This document shows, piece after piece, positions 57,821 to 64,000 of a stretch of 64,000 nt of DNA. The notes under the pieces are model-generated. The model was not told the origin of the DNA. It made no database searches and worked only from the letters and a program-made list of their open reading frames with translations. Numbering within the stretch: the first letter of the stretch is position 1; every line of letters starts with the position of its first letter. This DNA is from Carya illinoinensis (taxonomy: Eukaryota > Streptophyta > Magnoliopsida > Fagales > Juglandaceae): positions 3,695,501 through 3,759,500 of the forward strand of contig NC_056757.1 of the NCBI RefSeq assembly GCF_018687715.1, written 5' to 3'. Both the position numbers and the translations under genes were made by a program.

Positions 57821-58852
57821 TGATAAGTTAATAGTGTTCATTTTTTGCTAGTTTCTTTTTGATTGATAAATGTTGAACTTTAGTATGTTTGTAGTTCAAG
57901 CTGATTAGGCAGCTAATATTTTACAGGTAATTTGGCTTCATTTGTGTTGATGCTTGAGCATGGAATGGAGTTGGATAATGCTAAGATATTTTGAAGTGTT
58001 GGGATTAAGTGATGGAGCAGTTTTGAGTTTGTATGACATGATTTGGTATTGGTTTCTAAAATTTGAATGTATTGGGAATGGATAAGTTTGTAAAAACAAA
58101 TATAATTTTTTATAATATTTTCTTTTTAAATTATTATACGTGTCAATTTTGTTCTCTAATGTTGGAATATATTTATTTAAACTTATATTAGACTATATGT
58201 TATGATTATTTTTGGTTAAATCTTTTTTTTCTTCTTCTTCTTCTCTTTTTTTTTTCATTTTTTTTTTCTAAAATATCTTAGCATTTGCCATGAATGTAAC
58301 TTGTGGCAAATACTTTTTACCACTATATGTTTGGCAACTAATACGTATTTGCCACCAAACTGTAGACTTTCATGACAACTGAAGATTAGCAATCATACAA
58401 GATGGTGGAAAAAGATGGAGTTTGACAACTATAATTCAGTTTGTGTTATAATTGGCACCACGAAGTCTATTACAAACATGTTTTTGGCATAACAAGATGC
58501 ATCACAAAAACTTTTATGCTACCATACTTTTCACGAATATTATCGTGAGAATTGTATTATTTCTGACTAAAAGGATTAGTGGGTAAATAAATTTAAAGGA
58601 CCAAAAAGGCTTAAATCCAAACTGCTTTTGCCACGAACCAAATTAGTTTTTATCACAAATTGTATTCGTGGAAAAAATGTATCTTTTCCCATGAAAAAAA
58701 AAAAAAATTGGTGGCAAAATAATATTCGCCACTTATTATATACCACCAACGTCCCATGAAAAATTTTGGTGGGAAAAATTTGTTTGCCACTTAATTTCCG
58801 TTTTTCCGACCATTCTCCATTCTGGAAAAAGCCACAAAATGTTGTAGTGTAC

Positions 58853-60200
58853 TTTTGATAGCGTCTGAGATGATCAGGACGACCCAACTAATTAATTAAT
58901 GGCATTATATTATATGCTCATGATCTTAATTAAACGAGTATTTGGAATAGTGGTACTGCAATTACCATGAAACGATTCATGCATTAATCGGTGATAGTGC
59001 ATGGATCATGACTCTTTTATCAGGTTTAAGCAAGTACGTCCAAATCTGCATTAATACAGATTTTAAAGAATCCTTGACAGCCAGAAAGCTAGCTATTGGC
59101 GAATGCGTACGTCGTCCTATGTATATATATCCACAATATTGCAGCCAATATATGCCATAGATTCGATGTCGATACTAAATAAATCTATAAAGTGATTAGA
59201 TTTTATATTATCTATTAGATTTATTTTACGATAAAAATAATTTTATAATTTAACGTACTGCATCAAGTGCTTACATCACTTTATGAATCTATTTTTATAT
59301 GTACGTAATCTTTTTATGAATAAATTACTTATTTTCTTTTTTCATATAGATTATAACAATGGATATCGGATCAACCTTGCCCGTGATTATCATTTTTTGT
59401 TTTTATGTAAAATGTTTAAAGACAGTGTAAGTACCAATTAGGCAAACTCAGACGATTGCATGCTGCAATCAGCAGATATAAAATTATACGTGCAATAACT
59501 GATCGAGTTGGAGAACCATTATCTATTGATCATTCCTTGTGCTCAGACAACATATAATATATATATATATATACACACTTTGTTAATTAGTTAGGAATAC
59601 CATGCAAAGCCAAAAGCCTAAGGGCTTAGATGGCAATCATGGCATGAGACCCAATCTTCATAAATAAGGTCTTGGATTCATCAATCCTCTTCTCAAATTC
59701 TCCAATATCAAAAATGGAATACCATGTGGATAAAAAAAGTTGCATGCTTTCCCCAAAATGTGTGCTGTTATTAAAATTACATCTAGGACCTATATTCTAA
59801 TATTTTAGTAAAATTGGTGGCAACAACTTGCGACAAATGAGGTAGATCATGATCATCCATTAATATTGCATGGGGCCGGTTCATACATTAATAATTATTT
59901 ATTTCTTAATTGAGAAAGAGTTATAACTTGTATGAATCATGCTAACATAATATAAATAATTAAACTTACATTTTTTATCAATTTAAATTTTTAAAATAAA
60001 TAATAATTTTATATTATATCGAAGCAGATATATATTGGACACGCACCCACTTATTATTGCATGGTTAATGCCTCCCTACACAAATTAATGGAATTTTTTT
60101 CTTGTCTTAATATTTTAATAACTAAGAAAGGAAATATTAATAAATTAATAATTTTAAAAAAAATATATTTAAAATTGTATAAAAATAATTAAAAAAAATA
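58853..60200. other. AT-rich intergenic sequence
   Basis: No gene or element recognised; a (TA)n tract lies near 59,557. Confidence 0.5.
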
Positions 60201-61364
60201 CATTTACCTAGGGCTGTTCATACGGGCCGGATTTTATCCGGCCCGGCCCGGAAATCCGGATAACCGGATTCCGGTTCCGGTTTTCGGCCCGGGTCAAATC
60301 CGGACCGAAACCCGCAATGATAATAACCGGTACATCCAGTCTGGACCCGGGTATGAAACCCGGGTTCCGTATTTAATACCCGGTACAACCGGGTTTGTAT
60401 AAAAGAGGGAAAACTCTCCCCCCGGTCCCCGATCGAGCGTCCCAGCCTAATTCTCTCTCTCTGTCTTTCTCTCAAGCGAAAGGAGCTTAGAAACCCTAGC
60501 CGCCGCAGTGTCACAAGCAGCCCGTCTCCCCCCCTCGAGTCCCGACCACCCCTTTCTCTCTCTCTCCCTCCCTCTCTCTCTCTCTCACATGAAATCTAGC
60601 TTTGGAACCCTATCCATCGCCGTGTCCCCCCTGGGTTTTTCACTATCTCGTTGATTTCTTGATGGAAAGGAAAGCATATATGGGAAGAAGATGATCCATC
60701 TGTTTTGAGCGCCGAATCCCTTGCCATCGCCGTCATCCTCGTGACCCAAAGGTTTGTTTTCTGCGATTTGGGTCCTTTTGTCGATTTGGATATGTTTAGC
60801 TTTTGTTCTCTACTAGGGCTTGTTTAGCTTTTGCTCTCTACTATGATTTCTTGGATGTATATGTTTCTCGATCGATTATCTCGTACGTGCTTTATTATTT
60901 ACTAAATAAATTGGAGGAAAAAGTCTGCTACAAATTCGTAGACATGATTCCTCAGTGGGGTTGTATATACGGGTATGTATATTCTATTATTTTGAAAGAT
61001 CTGTGTATTTTTTGTTACTTTGTTAAACATGGGTATAATGTGTAAGCTGTTATTTGAGCAAAACCCAGATGATAGAAATTGGTAATAGGTAATTAACAGG
61101 ATCGATCGAGTACCTGATGATCGAGTACCTGATGATCTAGCTACCTGTTTTTTCTTTCATGTCTAAACAGAAACTTCCTCTTACTACCAAACAGGTTTGG
61201 GACCTAACGGCTGGAAAGCTATGATTTTTGTTTATTTTTTTCTTTTTTATTGCTATTTTTAGTTTGGGACTGGGGAAGTCTTCTTGGATTTTACTCCCTG
61301 ATTGTGGTCTTGTTAAGGGACAAATGTTTATGGAAATTTAATATCTTCCCTTTTTTTTTGTCAG

Positions 61365-61475
61365 CTACTGGATATAAATGATGCAACGAGTCGATGTGCT
61401 GCATCTGCTGCACCAGCAACTTCTGTAACTCAGAAGCTTGCAAGGTATAGAGATATTCTACATGAGTTTACCCAG
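61365..61475 (+). pseudogene. GOS12: Captured exon of a Golgi SNARE (GOS1/GOSR1 family)
   Basis: A 111-bp, 37-codon exon lies between acceptor TTTTTTGTCAG and donor CAG-GTTTAT. It reads LLDINDATSRCAASAAPATS, followed by VTQKLARYRDILHEFTQ, and matches the region of plant GOS11/GOS12 just after the N-terminal helix (family form LLDIND-SRCAAS-APTTSVTQKLARHRDILHEYTQEFRR). These Qb-SNAREs act in ER-Golgi and intra-Golgi vesicle fusion. No other GOS exon (start, SNARE motif, membrane anchor) was recognised in the element, so it cannot encode a working SNARE. The open frame and intact splice sites suggest recent capture or use. Confidence 0.8.
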
Positions 61476-61510
61476 GTTTATTTTATGTCATTAACTTCTT
61501 TTTACCCAGG

Positions 61511-61970
61511 TTTCAGTCAATATGATGCAAAATGTTTTGACCAAAGGACAAACAACAGACTAATATACATACTTGTAGTTACTCAAAATATATTTATGCC
61601 CATTATTTCAAATAATAAAATGGATAGGTACGTGCCATTCCATTTAACAGGTACTAATAGACATAATTTAGTTCTAATAGACGAGCAGTAGCATCAATTT
61701 TAATATACATACTTGTAGTTGCATGTCATGGGTAGGATAGTGTTGAAGCATAAGGTGCTTGTGTAGAAAAAGCAGGGGTGTCAGTCTTAATTCTTCAATG
61801 TATTTGCTGGTTTATGAATGGTTTCAGTCAATATCATTCAAAATGTTTTGAAAAAAGTACAAACAGTAGACTAATATACATACTTGTAGTTACTCAAAAT
61901 ATGCTTATGCCCATTATTTCAAATAATAAAATGGACTTAATAGGTACGTGCCATTCCATTTAACAGGTAC
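61511..61970. repeat. Direct duplication, about 145-bp units
   Basis: 61,511-61,654 and 61,822-61,970 share TTTCAGTCAATAT, TACATACTTGTAGTTACTCA and GTACGTGCCATTCCATTTAA with a few substitutions and one small insertion. It sits in the intron-like sequence just after the SNARE exon. Confidence 0.9.
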
Positions 61971-63026
61971 ATCATGAAACAATTTTTAGAAATAATTTGA
62001 GGGACCATCTTAACCTCTACGCAAATATAAGAAGACCCATAAGGAAACCAATCAAGTGAATACTTCTTTTATTTCCTTTTTAAGCATACTGTGAGAGATC
62101 AAATGTATTGTTTGGTGGTAGCATTTTTCTTTCCAAAAGCTTTGCAGTTGACATCTATGATTTATTATTTGAGTATCTTCCTTTTGTTACCTGGTGTTTC
62201 TGATCATGAAGTACTGTTGGGACCTGTTGTTGACTTGTCATTCTTATTGTTATGAACTGTGAGGAACATAACTTGGAAATGTAATTTATCTTGCTGTTCC
62301 ATAAAGAGAAGAATTGTAATTTATCTTAAAGTGAGTTTTGTTCTCATCAACAATTTTGGCATTACAATTTTGGTGTGAGATTAAAGACTAGATAGCTTTT
62401 CTAAGTATTCAATTTTTTTTTGTTTGCAGGATCCTTTTTCAGTCATATCACTGGAAGTTGCTTCTTGGTGTTAGATTAAATCATTGATGGAAGATCATCC
62501 TAATGATTTTGTAATTCATATATTGTAATTTTGTAATGTAATGTATAAATAAAAAAATAATGTAATATGTAGTGGATTGCATGCATTTTAGTTTTTTATT
62601 TTTATATATTTTTATTATTCTGAAGAATGTTAAGATATATGCTTTTTAATATGACTTAGAAAAAGTTTTTATAAAATATAGGCTTTTACAAAAAAGTATG
62701 ATTTTCAACATTATTTTTAATAAATATTGGCTTTTACATAAAGGAATTTATGTCCTTCAACATGGATGTTTGTTGAAAAGTCTCTAATATAAATATAGGC
62801 ATTTAAATAAAATAAAAAAAAAGAGGCTTTTAAAAAAAAAAAAATCGGGTATAGTCCGGAACCTGGATTTCCGGGTTGTAAAAACCCGGATGAATCCGGG
62901 TTTCGGACATTATCTTAACCCAGATATATCCGGGCTGGAACCCGGTCTGGATTTAAACTCCGGGTTCCGGACCGAATATATCCGAATACCCGGTCCGATA
63001 CCAGGTTGAACACCCCTACATTTACC

Positions 63027-63642
63027 CTTATCGGTTAAGTATTACATCAGTTATGATAGGAAAGTAAACCGTACGCCAATGGGATAAACAACAAGATCAT
63101 GATGATGTTCATCAGTGACAAGGATATCATTATTGACCGATGACTCATCCACCACAATTCATGATGTGATTTTTTCGATTAAGCAAGTGGGTAGGAGACG
63201 TCTTAGAATTAAAGGATTTATACGAAATAATTGGATTTAAAAAATAGATTTTAAATTTTATAAATTAAATATTATTATTTAAATAATATAAATAATATAT
63301 TCTACGTACTAATTTAATACCAATAGTTATTAAGAAAAAATAACTATTGTACGTATTTGACTCATGATGTTATTTTTCTTCTTGTGATTTCACGTTAAAA
63401 AACAATTGGTCTATAAAAAATTAATTTTAAAATATAATTACAAATCGACGTAATTGTATGTCAAATTATAAAACTCTTTTTAGTATGAAATAAATTATCT
63501 AATGTATAATAATAAGAAAAAACTTATGCTTTGATTTATTTGGTGGGATAAAATATATATGTAAAAACATAGGTCGTAACTAACTTTTAATAATAATAAT
63601 AATAAATTAATAATAAAAAGTGTTGGAGATGCAACTCATACT
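63027..63642. other. AT-rich intergenic sequence
   Basis: Nothing recognised. Confidence 0.5.
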
Positions 63643-64000
63643 TAGGCCTATGCAAAAATACATATAAACCGATTGACCCGATTGATCCGATCAGATCCAC
63701 CCGATTTTATCAGATTAAAATTATAAGCGGGTCATCTAAAGAAATTTGCGAGCGAAACTGTAGCAAAAAACCAACCCGTAGGTCCCGTATCTGAGTAGGA
63801 AAACTCTATATGCAACCGGGGTATATCCCCGGTGCGGCCTCGAGTCCTACGTGGCGTCATAATGTAAACGACGCCGTTTACATTATGACTTTGGCTCGGG
63901 TCTGCTTCCCCCCTCCCCCCCACCCCAGACTTGTTTTACTCCTCTCTCGTCCCCCCTCTCATCTCTCTCTTCCCTCTCAATCCCCCATCCCCACGAACCC
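63643..64000. mobile_element. Probable left end of another hAT-type element (partial)
   Basis: Starts TAGGCCTATGCAAAA and is followed by repeated CGATT/CCGAT-type motifs (63,668-63,712), like the subterminal repeats of the element at 60,209. A GC-rich, CT-rich segment follows to the window edge. The other end and the target duplication are outside, so this is tentative. Confidence 0.35.
63856..63889. repeat. Perfect hairpin, 15-bp arms
   Basis: GTCATAATGTAAACG (63,856-63,870) and its exact reverse complement (63,875-63,889) are separated by ACGC. Confidence 0.95.

Larger units (their letters stand above)
54790..58849. mobile_element. Non-autonomous CACTA (CMC/EnSpm) transposon, 4,060 bp
   Basis: Begins CACTACAACA and ends TGTTGTAGTG, with about 19 of 23 terminal bases matching in inverted orientation, flanked by the 3-bp duplication TAC (54,787-54,789, 58,850-58,852). 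Subterminal regions hold many short motifs such as TTTGCCA, CGTGG and their complements, as expected of CACTA elements that bind transposase. No TPase or ORF2 was found. The interior has a CT-rich gene-like start (55,225-55,690), an exon-like piece ending GGAGAG-GTAAGT at 56,394, and non-coding sequence; its origin is not recognised. Confidence 0.93.
60209..63018. mobile_element. Non-autonomous hAT element carrying gene sequence, 2,810 bp
   Basis: Starts TAGGGCTGTTCA and ends TGAACACCCCTA (12-bp inverted repeat, one mismatch). It is flanked by the perfect 8-bp duplication CATTTACC (60,201-60,208, 63,019-63,026). Both subterminal regions are rich in CCGG and CCCGG motifs. No transposase is present. 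Inside are a CT-rich 5'-UTR-like part (60,400-60,750) ending in a plausible donor, a perfectly spliced SNARE exon (61,365-61,475), a 150-bp direct duplication and a possible last exon (from about 62,431). Such elements are called Pack-type when they carry host gene pieces. Confidence 0.92.

Noticed and set aside
60218..60514. 98-codon Arg-rich frame at the left end of the larger hAT element
   Set aside because: Translation of CCGG-rich subterminal repeats.
1..64000. CRISPR array, rRNA, tRNA or bacterial-type defence system
   Set aside because: No regularly spaced repeat array, rRNA core sequence or clear tRNA cloverleaf was noticed, and the context is plant nuclear DNA. A covariance-model scan was not possible.

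Overview
This is nuclear DNA of a plant, most likely a woody eudicot. The support is AT-rich intergenic sequence, spliced genes with GT-AG introns, Ty1/copia LTR elements primed by initiator-Met tRNA, plant L1-type LINEs, CACTA and hAT transposons, and a cluster of LRK10-like receptor kinases. A Fagales-like tree is only an impression from the repeat style. No rRNA, tRNA, CRISPR array or bacterial-type operon was recognised.

Region by region. 1-6.4 kb: the 5' end of a short-LTR copia element running off the left edge, simple repeats and a decayed LINE ORF1. 6.4-11.0 kb: a complete young copia element on the minus strand with a 5-bp target-site duplication (TSD), near-identical LTRs and three in-frame stops. 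11-20.8 kb: an orphan PP2C phosphatase exon, a 688-bp GC-rich hAT element with a perfect 8-bp TSD, a GA-rich region and a copia relic. 20.8-27.9 kb: a decayed gene fragment, the first copy of a segmental duplication, three LINE 3' ends (one with a 17-bp TSD) and MITEs. 27.9-32.2 kb: a possible Mutator-like element with weak gene-like exons.

32.6-49.1 kb is the gene-bearing core: three plus-strand LRK10-like units made by tandem duplication. Unit A (32.6-35.6 kb) is a pseudogene with four lesions. Unit C (37.25-37.83 kb) has lost its start and is cut by a copia element. Unit B (45.7-49.1 kb) is intact: three exons, 610 residues, with signal peptide, wall-associated ectodomain, membrane helix and non-RD kinase. 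A second degenerate copia element, a 76-bp minisatellite and the second copy of the segmental duplication lie between C and B. Tail-to-tail with B is a GT14 (core-2/I-branching, BC10-like) glycosyltransferase pseudogene (49.6-51.1 kb), whose 5' part is interrupted by a third copia LTR and gag.

52.3-64 kb: a 4,060-bp non-autonomous CACTA element (TSD TAC); a 2,810-bp non-autonomous hAT element (TSD CATTTACC) carrying a complete spliced exon of a Golgi Qb-SNARE of the GOS1/GOSR1 family; and the left end of what looks like another hAT-type element with a perfect 15-bp hairpin.

Only LRK10L unit B looks like a functional host gene. Most of the remainder is mobile DNA and gene debris. I found no convincing wholly new system; the most notable items are the SNARE exon inside a hAT element and the birth-and-death history of the receptor-kinase cluster.
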